DNA of 40,188 nucleotides, from the NCBI GenBank assembly GCA_016742125.1, contig JACVCM010000018.1, positions 1 to 40,188 on the forward strand, written 5' to 3'. The translations under genes were made by a program, and so were the position numbers. This DNA comes from Sphingomonadaceae bacterium. GTDB lineage: Bacteria > Pseudomonadota > Alphaproteobacteria > Sphingomonadales > Sphingomonadaceae. Numbering within the stretch: position 1 is the first letter of the stretch; every line of letters starts with the position of its first letter. Below, piece after piece: positions 15,386-24,009 of this stretch. A model generated the notes under the pieces. That model saw only the letters and a list, made by a program, of their open reading frames with translations. It had not been told where the DNA came from and made no database searches.

Positions 15386-17848
15386 TCAGAACCCGTAAGT
15401 CAGGTTCATCCCAAATGTGCGCGGGCTGGTGTACAGAATGCGCGCGCCCATTACGCGATCATTCTGCTGCGATATCTGCGCGCGCTTGTCAGTGAAATTT
15501 TCGACCCACAGACCGACGTTGAAACTGCCGAAATCGACGCCGCCGCGCAGATCGAACACCGCATAGGACGGATAGGACGGAATATCGTCGGTTGGGAAAT
15601 CGGCGCGATCGACCTGAACCGATCCGACAAAGCGTCCCGACAGGCTGACCCAGCCATTGGCATTGGACCCCAATTCGCCCGAGTACCGGATACTAGCCGA
15701 ATTCTTCCATTTGGGCGCGCCTCCCAGTTCCTGCCCCTTGGTCCATGTGCGGCACGATGTGCCGTTGGTATACAGGCATACGGTGCGTGTGCTGCTCCAT
15801 TTGGCGTCGGTATAGGCGGTCGCAAAGTTGACCTGCAGTGCATCCGACAGGTTGAAGCGAACCATGCCTTCAAAGCCACGGCTGCGTGCATCGGGACCGT
15901 TGGCAGTACCGTTCACCGGGAAACCGCTTATGTCCTGACTGTAATAGGTCTGCACATCCTTCCAGTCGATCTGATAGACATTGGCCTGCAGGTAGAGGCG
16001 GCGATCGGCAAAGAAGCCTTTGAGCCCGGCCTCATAGTTGATCGTCGAGTCCGGCTTGTAGTTCTGGACGGCCGGGTCGACCGTGCGGGTACCGACATTG
16101 CGGAATCCATTGGTGCCGCCGCGCCGGAAACCCTGGGACACCGTGGCATAGATCAGGGCATCGTCGGTAATGTCATAGGATGTGTTGAACTTGAAATAGG
16201 CCTTGCCCTTCACGCTTTTCGACACATCGACATTATTGTTGACGAGGTCGAAGGAATAATCCCGGATTTGTGCGATGGCACGATCCTTATAGTTGAAGAC
16301 ACGTCCACCGACATTCACCTTCCATCGCGGCGTGAGCTCGTACCCAAGCTCACCATATACAGCGATTTCCCGATATTTACTCCCCAGATTTTCACGATAG
16401 CCTTCATCCACATTTCCACCGGAAACCGCACGGTTGACGCCGAAAAAGACGTCCATTGTCGGCACATATTCGGAGAATTTCAGGCTGCGTTCGGTATCGG
16501 TATAATAGACCCCGGCAATCCAGTTGAACGGGCCGTCATTGTTGGAAGTCAGCCGGGTTTCGTGGTTCCACCCCTTATAGGTATTGTCGAAGGTGATGAA
16601 AGCCGAGTTTTGCGTCGGGAAATCTGTCGGGCCGAAATTGCCGTTGAATACATAATAGAACAGCCAGCCCTGCCCGGCATAATCGGCCTGTCCACGCCGT
16701 GAATCCTTGAAATAGGATGTGCTCGAATGCAAGTCGGCAAAGCCCAGATCGGCATCGAAATCGAAAGAGCTCAGCCGGAATTTGCGGCGGGCAAATTCGG
16801 GATAGCGCGAGGCGACCACATCGCGCCCCGCCAGAAAGGGCGCTTCGAGAGAATTGTTGAACTGACAGTTCACGTTAAGTGTGCATGGCAGCGAACCTGG
16901 GTCCCGGATATAGGCCGTGACCTGTGCAGGGGTGGTCGCATTGGCAATGCCCAAAGGCAGCAGGGATGTCGCGGTGGTACCATGCGCCAACTGCTTTTGT
17001 TGCGCGTGCGAGAGCGTGACAATGATGTCATCGCTCAATTTCCACGCTAGCGAGGCGCGGCCGCTCGTGACGCGGTTATAATCATCATTCTTGTAAAGAT
17101 TTTTGCCTGCATCAGGCTTGGTCGTCCATGCGAAGGCGCCGGTTCGCCATGACGGATTCGATACGCGGTCGGTATAGCCATTGTCGTCCAGCCGCGCGAT
17201 CGACGCCCGAAAGGCCAGCGTGTCGGCAATCGGAAGGTTGATGACAGCGTCGGTATCGTGGCTCAGTGCGCCGCCCTCCGCGATAAAAAGGCTGGTGCTG
17301 ACACGGCCCGATACCGCATCGAAATCGGGCTTGTTGGTAATGTAACGCACCGTGCCGCCAAGGCTGCCGGCGCCATAGAGCGTGCCTTGCGGGCCAAGCA
17401 ATGTTTCGACGCGGGCGACATCCTTGATGCGATAGGCGATGTTGGGCAACGGCGTATCGTCGAGATAATAGGCAAGGGTCGAACGGGCGAACTGTTCAAG
17501 GTTGTTGGCGTTGACGGGCGAAACGTTAAGCCCGCGGACCGTGACCGAGTCCGCAAAACGTGCGCCGTTCCCCGGGGCGTTGATGCTGGGGCTGTCGGCG
17601 ATCAGTCGCTTGATATCGGTGATATTCTCCTCGCGCAGCTCCGCTTCCGATTGCGCGGTGACATTATAGGGAACCTTGCTTGCGCCGATCGAGCGACCAC
17701 TGGCGGTGACGACAATGTCCTCCTTGTTGGCGTCGGCTTCCTCGGCCGGGGCATCCTGCGCCAAGGCGGCGACGGGCGCGACGAATGCCATCAGGGCAAG
17801 GCACAAGGCCGAACGCGCAACTGTGGCATGGAATGGCGATAATTTCAT
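15386..17848 (-). CDS. TonB-dependent outer-membrane receptor
   Basis: An 820-residue outer-membrane transporter. It has a signal peptide (MKLSPFHATVARSALCLALM onward, cleaved near AALAQ), a TonB-box-like EDIVVTAS and a plug domain. The plug contains DIKRLIADSPSINAPG, VTVRGLNVS and LGPQGTLYGAGSLGGTVRYIT. A long beta-barrel follows and ends in the terminal phenylalanine of NLTYGF. The class is the large sphingomonad receptor group that takes up varied organic substrates, not a typical siderophore receptor. The start at 17848 is chosen because GAGGGG lies just upstream and a signal peptide follows; the frame stays open further upstream without meaning. The neighbouring TetR regulator on the same strand and the divergent Rieske/FAD genes suggest that it imports the compound they oxidise. 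Confidence 0.9.
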   Translation of the reverse strand: MKLSPFHATVARSALCLALMAFVAPVAALAQDAPAEEADANKEDIVVTASGRSIGASKVPYNVTAQSEAELREENITDIKRLIADSPSINAPGNGARFADSVTVRGLNVSPVNANNLEQFARSTLAYYLDDTPLPNIAYRIKDVARVETLLGPQGTLYGAGSLGGTVRYITNKPDFDAVSGRVSTSLFIAEGGALSHDTDAVINLPIADTLAFRASIARLDDNGYTDRVSNPSWRTGAFAWTTKPDAGKNLYKNDDYNRVTSGRASLAWKLSDDIIVTLSHAQQKQLAHGTTATSLLPLGIANATTPAQVTAYIRDPGSLPCTLNVNCQFNNSLEAPFLAGRDVVASRYPEFARRKFRLSSFDFDADLGFADLHSSTSYFKDSRRGQADYAGQGWLFYYVFNGNFGPTDFPTQNSAFITFDNTYKGWNHETRLTSNNDGPFNWIAGVYYTDTERSLKFSEYVPTMDVFFGVNRAVSGGNVDEGYRENLGSKYREIAVYGELGYELTPRWKVNVGGRVFNYKDRAIAQIRDYSFDLVNNNVDVSKSVKGKAYFKFNTSYDITDDALIYATVSQGFRRGGTNGFRNVGTRTVDPAVQNYKPDSTINYEAGLKGFFADRRLYLQANVYQIDWKDVQTYYSQDISGFPVNGTANGPDARSRGFEGMVRFNLSDALQVNFATAYTDAKWSSTRTVCLYTNGTSCRTWTKGQELGGAPKWKNSASIRYSGELGSNANGWVSLSGRFVGSVQVDRADFPTDDIPSYPSYAVFDLRGGVDFGSFNVGLWVENFTDKRAQISQQNDRVMGARILYTSPRTFGMNLTYGF

Positions 17849-18014
17849 GAAAACCCCTCTGGAATAGCGTGTCATTCTGGGAAGCACGCGCCATTTACAG
17901 CGTCGCGCCAGAGTGATGCCGGATTCTGCGCTCATTAAGGCGCCAGACCGAAATCCCCACGCTCTATTCCACCAGGAGGTTGTGCCTCGATACGGAGATT
18001 GCGACAGTGCAAAT

Positions 18015-18027
18015 CGATTGTCAATCG
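18015..18027. promoter_or_regulatory. 13-bp palindrome upstream of the TonB receptor
   Basis: CGATTG-T-CAATCG is a perfect inverted repeat about 165 bp upstream of the receptor start. It contains TTGACA on the minus strand, a consensus -35, but the best -10 17 bases on (CAATCT) is poor. The site partly lies at the 3' end of tetR, whose stop is near 18033. It could be an operator or simply a promoter-proximal palindrome; no regulator is assigned. Confidence 0.3.
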
Positions 18028-18032
18028 CAATA

Positions 18033-18641
18033 TCAGGCCAATTTCGGCAAACAGGCATCGAGCCATTTTGCCCCGATTTCTGCGGCTTCTTCGGCAGTGA
18101 AAGGCGCATCGCCAAGGCTGAGTTCGAGCCACAGGCCGTCGACCAGAGCCGTCAGCGCGACTGCCGCGAGGCGCGGGTCGGCCGGTGCACCGGGACAGGC
18201 CGCAATCAGCTGCTCCATGTCGCGGCGGTTATCGGCGTATATATCCGCATGGATCCGCGCAATTGCCCGGTTTGTCCGCGACAGGCTCCAGAAGGCCAGC
18301 CATGTCGCGAGTAGCTCGGGGTCGGCGATTGGCTCGCGAAAGCTGGCGGTGAGGAACGCCAGAAGGCGACCGCGCGGATGGTCCTGAGCTACTGCATCGG
18401 CGGCCGCGTGCAACGCGTTGGCCACACGCTGTCCGGTGCTTTTGTAAGTCTCTGCGATCAGTGCATCGATTCCGTCGAAATAATGCCTGAGCAATCCCGG
18501 CGACACCCCCGCCTCGACGCAAATGGCGCGCACCGAAGTACCCTGTGCGCCATGCCGGGCCAGGCACCTCGCGCAAGCCCCAATCAACGCTTCGCGGCGC
18601 GTGTCTGCACTTTCGCGGGTAAAGGCTTGCCGGCTGCTCAT
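18033..18641 (-). CDS. TetR-family transcriptional regulator (BetI-like)
   Basis: A 202-residue one-component repressor. The N-terminal helix-turn-helix spans about residues 15-60 (RREALIGACARCLARHG, TSVRAICVEAGVSPGLLRHYF). The C-terminal ligand domain is of the BetI/TetR_C_6 sort (ELLATWLAFWSLSRTNRAIARIHADIY, ALVDGLWLELSLG). The start is the ATG at 18641 because the DNA-binding domain begins a dozen residues later; the open frame continues upstream but overlaps the divergent Rieske gene. Only 36 bp separate the two starts, filled by a 22-bp palindrome that is very probably its operator. The -10 is 6 bases from its ATG, so its mRNA may be leaderless. It should control itself, the Rieske/FAD pair and perhaps the receptor downstream. 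Confidence 0.9.
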   Translation of the reverse strand: MSSRQAFTRESADTRREALIGACARCLARHGAQGTSVRAICVEAGVSPGLLRHYFDGIDALIAETYKSTGQRVANALHAAADAVAQDHPRGRLLAFLTASFREPIADPELLATWLAFWSLSRTNRAIARIHADIYADNRRDMEQLIAACPGAPADPRLAAVALTALVDGLWLELSLGDAPFTAEEAAEIGAKWLDACLPKLA

Positions 18642-18655
18642 GCTGTTGTTATACA
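18627..18655 (+). promoter_or_regulatory. predicted promoter of the Rieske/FAD operon
   Basis: TTGCCG at 18627-18632 and TATACA at 18650-18655 are 17 bases apart, a good sigma-70 pair. The -35 lies inside the first codons of tetR and the -10 inside the palindromic operator. Transcription would begin near 18662, giving a 16-base leader that holds the AGGAGG ribosome-binding site. Confidence 0.55.
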
Positions 18656-18667
18656 CTCGTATAACAA
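18646..18667. promoter_or_regulatory. 22-bp palindromic operator of the TetR regulator
   Basis: TTGTTATAC (18646-18654), a 4-base spacer, and GTATAACAA (18659-18667) form a perfect inverted repeat in the 36-bp gap between the divergent tetR and Rieske starts. Its length and symmetry fit TetR-family operators. It covers the -10 elements of both predicted promoters, so binding would block both directions. Confidence 0.75.
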
Positions 18668-18676
18668 GGAGGACAA
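18648..18676 (-). promoter_or_regulatory. predicted tetR promoter giving a leaderless mRNA
   Basis: On the minus strand TTGTCC (complement 18671-18676) and TATAAC (complement 18648-18653) are separated by 17 bases. The usual start point, 7 bases after the -10, falls on the A of the tetR ATG at 18641. There is no ribosome-binding site before that ATG, which agrees with leaderless translation. Confidence 0.55.
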
Positions 18677-18677
18677 G

Positions 18678-19826
18678 ATGGCGAATATAGGTCAGGACAT
18701 TCTGGATGGCTGGTCCCTCCCGGCCTGGACCTATGACGATCCCGAATTCGCCGGGGTCGAGGTGGACCGCATATTCCGCCCCAGCTGGCAGGTTGTCTGC
18801 CATGTCAGCGATGTTCCCGGTGCAGGCGACTGGCACAGCCTCGATTATGTGGGAGAGAGCGTTATGGTCGTCCGCGGTGCCGACGGCGAACTGCGGGCTT
18901 TCACCAATGTCTGCCGCCACCGCGGGTCGCGACTGCTTGACGGGTCGAGCGGCTGCGCAAAGAAGCTCGTCTGTCCCTATCATGCATGGACCTACGATCT
19001 CGACGGTCGCCTGACCGGCGTTCCTGACAGTGCGTCATATCCAACGCTTGACAAGAGCAGGGCGGGATTGGTCCCGGTCGATATGGAAATCTGGCGAGGG
19101 TTTATCTTTGTCCGTTTGGCAAAAGGCGGACCGCCGGTGGCCGACATGATGGCCCCTTATGAAGCGCAGGTAGCCCCCTATCGGTTCGAAGAGCTGAAGG
19201 CTTTGGGCCGGGTCACCATGCGGCCACGCGACGTCAACTGGAAGAATGTCGGAGACAATTACTCGGACGGACTTCATATCCCTGTCGCGCATCCGGGCCT
19301 GACACGGCTGTTCGGGAAAAGCTATGGGGTCGAAGCGGAGCCACATGTGGACCGCATGTGGGGCGATTTGGTAGAGCGGCCCTCTGCGAACTGGTCCGAA
19401 CGCGCCTATCAGAAATTGCTGCCGCCAGTGCCCTATCTTCCCGAACCCAACCAGAGACGATGGCTGTATTTCAAATTGTGGCCGTCGGTCGCGTTCGACA
19501 TCTATCCGGATCAGGTCGACTTCATGCAATGGCTGCCCACCGGTCCGACAAGCTGCGTCATCCGTGAAATCAGCTATGTGCTGGATGACGATCGTCGCGA
19601 AATGCGCGCGGCGCGCTATCTGAACTGGCGGATAAACCGGCAGGTCAATGCAGAGGATACCGCGCTGATCACGCGCGTACAGCGCGGCATGGCAAGCCGC
19701 TCATTCAGCATGGGCCCATTGTCCGACAAGGAAGTGTGCCTCAAAAGCTTCTGTCGCCATATGCGTGAACTCATCCCCGAAGCGCGCCTCGAACATCGCC
19801 CGGTGCCGGGCTGGAGCAATATATGA
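18678..19826 (+). CDS. Rieske non-heme iron oxygenase, large subunit
   Basis: A 382-residue oxygenase. The Rieske 2Fe-2S ligands are Cys79-x-His81 and Cys99-x2-His102. The catalytic mononuclear iron site is in NYSDGLHIPVAH with bridging Asp197, His200 and His205, and the third ligand is an aspartate in NAEDTALITRVQ. The family hydroxylates or demethylates aromatic rings, quaternary amines and similar compounds. The length and single-gene form resemble the choline/carnitine monooxygenase and demethylase-like branch more than the two-subunit ring dioxygenases. No ferredoxin or reductase gene is adjacent, so electrons must come from elsewhere. The ATG at 18678 has a strong AGGAGG. The stop overlaps the FAD gene start (ATGA), so the two proteins are made together. 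Confidence 0.92.
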   Translation: MANIGQDILDGWSLPAWTYDDPEFAGVEVDRIFRPSWQVVCHVSDVPGAGDWHSLDYVGESVMVVRGADGELRAFTNVCRHRGSRLLDGSSGCAKKLVCPYHAWTYDLDGRLTGVPDSASYPTLDKSRAGLVPVDMEIWRGFIFVRLAKGGPPVADMMAPYEAQVAPYRFEELKALGRVTMRPRDVNWKNVGDNYSDGLHIPVAHPGLTRLFGKSYGVEAEPHVDRMWGDLVERPSANWSERAYQKLLPPVPYLPEPNQRRWLYFKLWPSVAFDIYPDQVDFMQWLPTGPTSCVIREISYVLDDDRREMRAARYLNWRINRQVNAEDTALITRVQRGMASRSFSMGPLSDKEVCLKSFCRHMRELIPEARLEHRPVPGWSNI

Positions 19827-21427
19827 CACAAAAATATGACGCAGTGATTATCGGTGCCGGGCACAACGGGCTTGTCTGCGCCTTTTACCTCGCGCGTGCC
19901 GGCCTCAAGATCCGCATGGTCGAACGCCGCGATGTGGTCGGCGGCGCAGCCGTCACTGAGGAGTTCCATCCCGGCTTCCGCAACTCGGTTGCAAGCTACA
20001 CGGTAAGCCTGCTCCAGCCCAAAGTCATCGCCGACATGCGGCTTGCGGATCATGGCTATCGCGTTGTCGAACGCCCGATTTCGAATTTCCTGCCCCAAGA
20101 GGATGGGGGCTACCTTAAACTCGGTGGCGGGCTTGAACGGACGCAGGCGGAATTTGCACGCTTTTCCGCGCATGATGCAAAAATCCTGCCCGAATATTAT
20201 GACTCGCTGGATGTCGTCGCCGATGTCCTGCGCGACTTGGCGATGAAGTCTCCGCCCAATATCGGTGACGGCGTAAAGAGCTTGATCGATGGAGCGCTTC
20301 AGGGGCGCAAACTTGCTAGATTGCCGATCGAGCGCCAGCGCGATGTGCTCGATCTCTTTACGAAATCAGCCCGCGCGCTGCTTGACAGCTGGTTCGAGAG
20401 CGAAGCTGTCAAAGCCGCATTCGGCTTTGACGCGGTGGTCGGCAATTATGCCAGCCCGGACACCCCCGGTAGCGCCTATGTTCTCCTGCACCACGTCTTT
20501 GGTGAGGTGAACGGCAAGAATGGCGCATGGGGCCACAGCATCGGCGGCATGGGCAATATCACGCGGATCATGGCCAAAATTTGCCGCGACCTTGGCGTTG
20601 AAATCAGCCTGGAGGCGCCGGTATCGCGCGTCCTTGTTGACGGAGGCAAGGTCGCGGGCGTGCGTCTCGAAAGCGGTGAAGAGATTGCCGCCGACCGGGT
20701 AATCGCCAATGTGGGTCCCAAGCTGCTGTACGAGCGGATGTTCGATGAAAGCGATCTGAAGCCCGAATTCAGACGGCGGATAAAGGGTTTCAAGGCCGGC
20801 AGCGGAACGTTTCGCATGAATGTTGCGCTGTCGGAGCTACCCAAATTTGCCTGCCTGCCCGAACCCGGTGAGCATCACCAGTCGGGCATCATCATCGCAC
20901 CGACGCTCGACTATATGGACCGCGCCTTTCTCGATGCGAAGCGTGACGGCTGGTCGAAACAGCCGATTGTCGAGATGCTTATTCCGTCGACCGTCGATGA
21001 CAGTCTGGCACCGCCGGGCCAGCATGTGGCCTCACTATTCTGCCAGCAATTCGCGCCAGAACTCCCCGATGGCCGCGACTGGGATCTGGAGGAAGGCAAG
21101 GCGGCCGACTGCATCATCGACACAGTCGAAGCCCATGCACCCGGATTCCGCGCCTCGGTTCTGGGTCGGCAGATCCTCAGTCCAAAGGGCCTTGAGCGCA
21201 AGTTCGGTCTCGTCTGCGGCGATATCATGCACGGTAAGATGAGCCTCGACCAGTTGTGGAGCGCACGGCCAGTGCTTGGCCACGGGGCGTATCGCGGGCC
21301 GTTCAAGGGGCTCTATATGTGCGGCGCGGGCACGCATCCCGGCGGCGGCGTCACCGGCGCACCTGGGCACAATTGTGCCAAGGAGATATTGTCCGATCGC
21401 GGCGTGATGGGGCGGCTGTTCGGCTGA
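19823..21427 (+). CDS. phytoene desaturase-like FAD oxidoreductase (CrtI/PYROXD2 type)
   Basis: A 534-residue flavoprotein. The ADP-binding beta-alpha-beta motif DAVIIGAGHNGLVCAFYLARAG runs from about residue 6, followed by VERRDVVGGAAVTEE. The C-terminal FAD motif is GLYMCGAGTHPGGGVTGAPGHN. The intervening HSIGGMGNITRIMAKICRDLG is typical of the CrtI/retinol-saturase/PYROXD2 group, which oxidise or isomerise polyenes and other lipophilic compounds. It starts within the stop of the Rieske gene and ends just before a terminator that serves the opposite strand. It is not part of a carotenoid cluster, since no crtB, crtE or crtY is present. More likely it works on the product of the Rieske enzyme; the substrate is unknown. 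Confidence 0.85.
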   Translation: MTQKYDAVIIGAGHNGLVCAFYLARAGLKIRMVERRDVVGGAAVTEEFHPGFRNSVASYTVSLLQPKVIADMRLADHGYRVVERPISNFLPQEDGGYLKLGGGLERTQAEFARFSAHDAKILPEYYDSLDVVADVLRDLAMKSPPNIGDGVKSLIDGALQGRKLARLPIERQRDVLDLFTKSARALLDSWFESEAVKAAFGFDAVVGNYASPDTPGSAYVLLHHVFGEVNGKNGAWGHSIGGMGNITRIMAKICRDLGVEISLEAPVSRVLVDGGKVAGVRLESGEEIAADRVIANVGPKLLYERMFDESDLKPEFRRRIKGFKAGSGTFRMNVALSELPKFACLPEPGEHHQSGIIIAPTLDYMDRAFLDAKRDGWSKQPIVEMLIPSTVDDSLAPPGQHVASLFCQQFAPELPDGRDWDLEEGKAADCIIDTVEAHAPGFRASVLGRQILSPKGLERKFGLVCGDIMHGKMSLDQLWSARPVLGHGAYRGPFKGLYMCGAGTHPGGGVTGAPGHNCAKEILSDRGVMGRLFG

Positions 21428-21429
21428 AC

Positions 21430-21462
21430 AAAAAAAGAAGCCGGACCCGAAGGCCCGGCTTC
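21430..21462 (-). terminator. rho-independent terminator of the second TonB receptor
   Basis: Read on the minus strand, an 11-bp stem (one G-T pair, outer 8 bp GAAGCCGG/CCGGCTTC at 21437-21444 and 21455-21462) is closed by a TTCG tetraloop and followed by seven T. This is a textbook intrinsic terminator for the receptor gene that ends at 21507. It may also slow the convergent FAD-gene transcript. Confidence 0.9.
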
Positions 21463-21506
21463 ACCCCCTGTCACCCACGGTCAAAGACCGTAAGCGTGAC
21501 TAACTG

Positions 21507-23966
21507 TTAAAAATCCCGGGTAAACTTCAACCCGATCACGCGCGGCTTGATTAGCACATCGTAAAATGCGCCGCCCGTTGGCGTGGTCGGCGTGACCCCC
21601 GTGCCACACACGGTCTCAAGGCACTGCACACCAGTATTCACCCCGCCGCGCTCGTCGAAAAGATTGGTGGCAAAGGCTTCAATGGCCCAAACCTCGTTCT
21701 TGACGCCGATGGAAAAATCAGCCGTGGTATATGCACCCAGATTGCCCTTCAGCGTGTTCTGTGCAGGCCGCAAATCGCTGCGGCGGCTGCCCGTATGGTT
21801 GACCGCGAACTGCACATGCCCATCCCAGTCGGCCACCGGGAATTCATAGCGCGCAATGGCGTTGCCCTTGAACTTGGCAGTCACGGGCAAGCGCGAACCG
21901 GCAGGAGCGAGCGTTTCATTTATCTCGTTAGCCCTGTCGCCAATCACGCCATTTCCATTGAGATCGACATCAATCGTGCAATCGAACTGCGGGTTGGCGA
22001 TAGCGCAGAAATCGCGACGAATTTCGGCATCGTTATAGCTGAAGCCTGCATTCAGGCTGAACCCGCCCGCGCGGTACCCGACGTCGATTTCCGCTCCACG
22101 AATCCGCGCTATACCGGCATTGCGGATTTCGGTAAGTCCATTGGCACCAAGAAACGAAAGCTGGATGTTGTTCCAATCGAGCTGGTAAACTGCACCGTTG
22201 AAGCGAAAGTCACCGAAAGTTGTTTTCCAGCCCAGCTCATAATTGTCGAGTTCGTCTGGTCCGTAGGGCGGAAGCGTACCGCGTCGGTTGATTCCGCCCG
22301 GACGGAAGCCACGCGACCACGTGGCATATACCAGCGCGTCATCGTTGATCTTGTAAGTCGCATTGAGCTTGAAAATTGCGTCTGTGTCGGACGTGCTTTT
22401 GTTCACATTGGTGCAGGGCGCACCGTTCAATATGGGCTCAGCGAATGTGCCGGTCGGATTGTCCCGGAATTCAGCACCCGTTGTGGTAATGCAACGCGCC
22501 ACACCCGTGTTGCTTGAGTAGCCGCGTGCAAAACCGAAAAAGCCGAACAACGAGTTATCATATTTATAGAGACGCGCGCCGCCGGTGAGCGTCAATTGGT
22601 CGGTGACGTCGAAGCTTAACTCCCCGAACGCTGCATAATCTCGATCGGTGCGCTGCTGTTTGGTCAGCCAGATATTGCTATCGGTCCCCGGAACCGTGAT
22701 GGAATCCGCAATGTTGTCGATAATATAATTCTGTTCGATATTGTGAGATTGGCGTTGATAAAACAGTCCGCCAATGAAGCGCAGCCGCGCATCGGAAGGA
22801 CTGGCGATGCGGATTTCGCCAAAGGTTTTGCGGTACCGATCAATGCCCTGAATATACTGGTTTGGGTTAACGAAGTTCCCGGCATTGTCCTGGAAATAAT
22901 AGCCGTAACCCGCCAGCGCATCATAGAAATAGGCATAGTCGGAATAGTCGCTCTGGGTCTCCGTTTTGCGACGCAGATGCCCGCCAGTCGCAGTCAAATC
23001 CCAATTGCCGATCTTGCCCTCGATGGTAAGTGCGGCTTGGATCCACTTATCCTTGCTGCCTTCGGGGTTATACTGCACTGTCTGGAGTCCGCCATTGGTT
23101 GCTCCAGACCGTTCGCGCGAATAGCTGCCTTCGGTATTCTGAACCTGCCCCATCAAGGTAGGCTTGACCGTCCAGTTATCGTCCAGGTCGATCCCGAGCG
23201 CAAGCCGCGCACCATAGGTTTCAGCGTCGTTATAGTTTTTTTCGACCAGATTGGCATTGTTCTGCGTAATGCCGGAGGTTGCATAGGTCCGCGATCCGAA
23301 CACATTGTCGATATATCCGCCATCGTCGCGATACCAGCCGACCAGACGCGCTGCCGCGCCCTCGGCGATTAGCACATTGATAAAGCCTTCATAAATTGCG
23401 CCAAAATCGCCCTTCGACACATTGTTGATTTCGACCCCCGCGGACCCATAAAAGCCCGAAGGGTCTGGAGCGTTAGTCACCAGCTTCAGCGTACCCGCCA
23501 TTGAGCTTGCTCCATAAAGCGTACCTTGCGGCCCTGCCAATGCCTCGACACGGGCGAGATCATAGGCATGCAGGTCGAGTGCGCCCTGAATGGTAGTGAT
23601 CGGCATTTCGTCAAGATAGGTTCCGACAGTGGGCAGCGATGCCGAATGGTTTGCATTTTCACCTGAAGCAACGCCACGGAAATACACTTGGGCAAAGCCG
23701 GGGCCACCCTGTTGGATGGTCACCGACGGCAGGAACTTCACCACATCCTGCAACTCGCTGACCTGCAGCTGATCAAGCTTTTCATTGCCGATTGCATTGA
23801 TCGCAATCGGAACGTCCTGCAAATTCTGCTCGCGCTTTTGCGCCGTGACGACGATGACATCCTTGTCATCATCCGCTGCATCCTGCGCATAGGCGGGCAT
23901 AGCGACAGCCAGCGCGGTGGTTGCAAAGAATGCAGACGTAACTATCCGATTGTTAAAACGACGCAT
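21507..23966 (-). CDS. TonB-dependent outer-membrane receptor
   Basis: An 819-residue receptor with signal peptide (MRRFNNRIVTSAFFATTALA onward to AYAQ) and the TonB box region DVIVVTAQKREQNLQDVPIAI, characteristic of the sphingomonad family. The plug has LQDVVKFLPSVTIQQGG, VYFRGVASGENAN and LAGPQGTLYGASSMAGTLKLVT, and the barrel ends in VIGLKFTRDF with terminal Phe. The start is supported by GGGAGG ahead of the ATG. It differs clearly from the receptor at 15.4 kb, so the two flanking receptors are not a recent duplication. Its short promoter region carries a perfect TGTGA-N6-TCACA palindrome over the likely -10. Its position beside the oxidation genes suggests a role in substrate uptake. The ligand is not known. 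Confidence 0.9.
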   Translation of the reverse strand: MRRFNNRIVTSAFFATTALAVAMPAYAQDAADDDKDVIVVTAQKREQNLQDVPIAINAIGNEKLDQLQVSELQDVVKFLPSVTIQQGGPGFAQVYFRGVASGENANHSASLPTVGTYLDEMPITTIQGALDLHAYDLARVEALAGPQGTLYGASSMAGTLKLVTNAPDPSGFYGSAGVEINNVSKGDFGAIYEGFINVLIAEGAAARLVGWYRDDGGYIDNVFGSRTYATSGITQNNANLVEKNYNDAETYGARLALGIDLDDNWTVKPTLMGQVQNTEGSYSRERSGATNGGLQTVQYNPEGSKDKWIQAALTIEGKIGNWDLTATGGHLRRKTETQSDYSDYAYFYDALAGYGYYFQDNAGNFVNPNQYIQGIDRYRKTFGEIRIASPSDARLRFIGGLFYQRQSHNIEQNYIIDNIADSITVPGTDSNIWLTKQQRTDRDYAAFGELSFDVTDQLTLTGGARLYKYDNSLFGFFGFARGYSSNTGVARCITTTGAEFRDNPTGTFAEPILNGAPCTNVNKSTSDTDAIFKLNATYKINDDALVYATWSRGFRPGGINRRGTLPPYGPDELDNYELGWKTTFGDFRFNGAVYQLDWNNIQLSFLGANGLTEIRNAGIARIRGAEIDVGYRAGGFSLNAGFSYNDAEIRRDFCAIANPQFDCTIDVDLNGNGVIGDRANEINETLAPAGSRLPVTAKFKGNAIARYEFPVADWDGHVQFAVNHTGSRRSDLRPAQNTLKGNLGAYTTADFSIGVKNEVWAIEAFATNLFDERGGVNTGVQCLETVCGTGVTPTTPTGGAFYDVLIKPRVIGLKFTRDF

Positions 23967-23993
23967 GAAGCGAAACCTCCCTTGTTACACTTG

Positions 23994-24009
23994 TGTGAAT
24001 AGACTCACA
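23994..24009. promoter_or_regulatory. TGTGA-N6-TCACA palindrome in the TonB receptor promoter
   Basis: TGTGA (23994-23998) and TCACA (24005-24009) have the spacing of a CRP/FNR-type site. A plausible minus-strand promoter has TTGCGC (24022-24027) and TCTATT (23998-24003) 18 bases apart, so the palindrome brackets the -10. That geometry favours repression. The regulator could be CRP-like or GntR-like. Confidence 0.5.

Noticed and set aside
15386..23966. Carotenoid biosynthesis cluster, suggested by the CrtI-like gene
   Set aside because: No phytoene synthase, cyclase or other crt gene is present, and the CrtI-like gene is coupled to a Rieske oxygenase instead.
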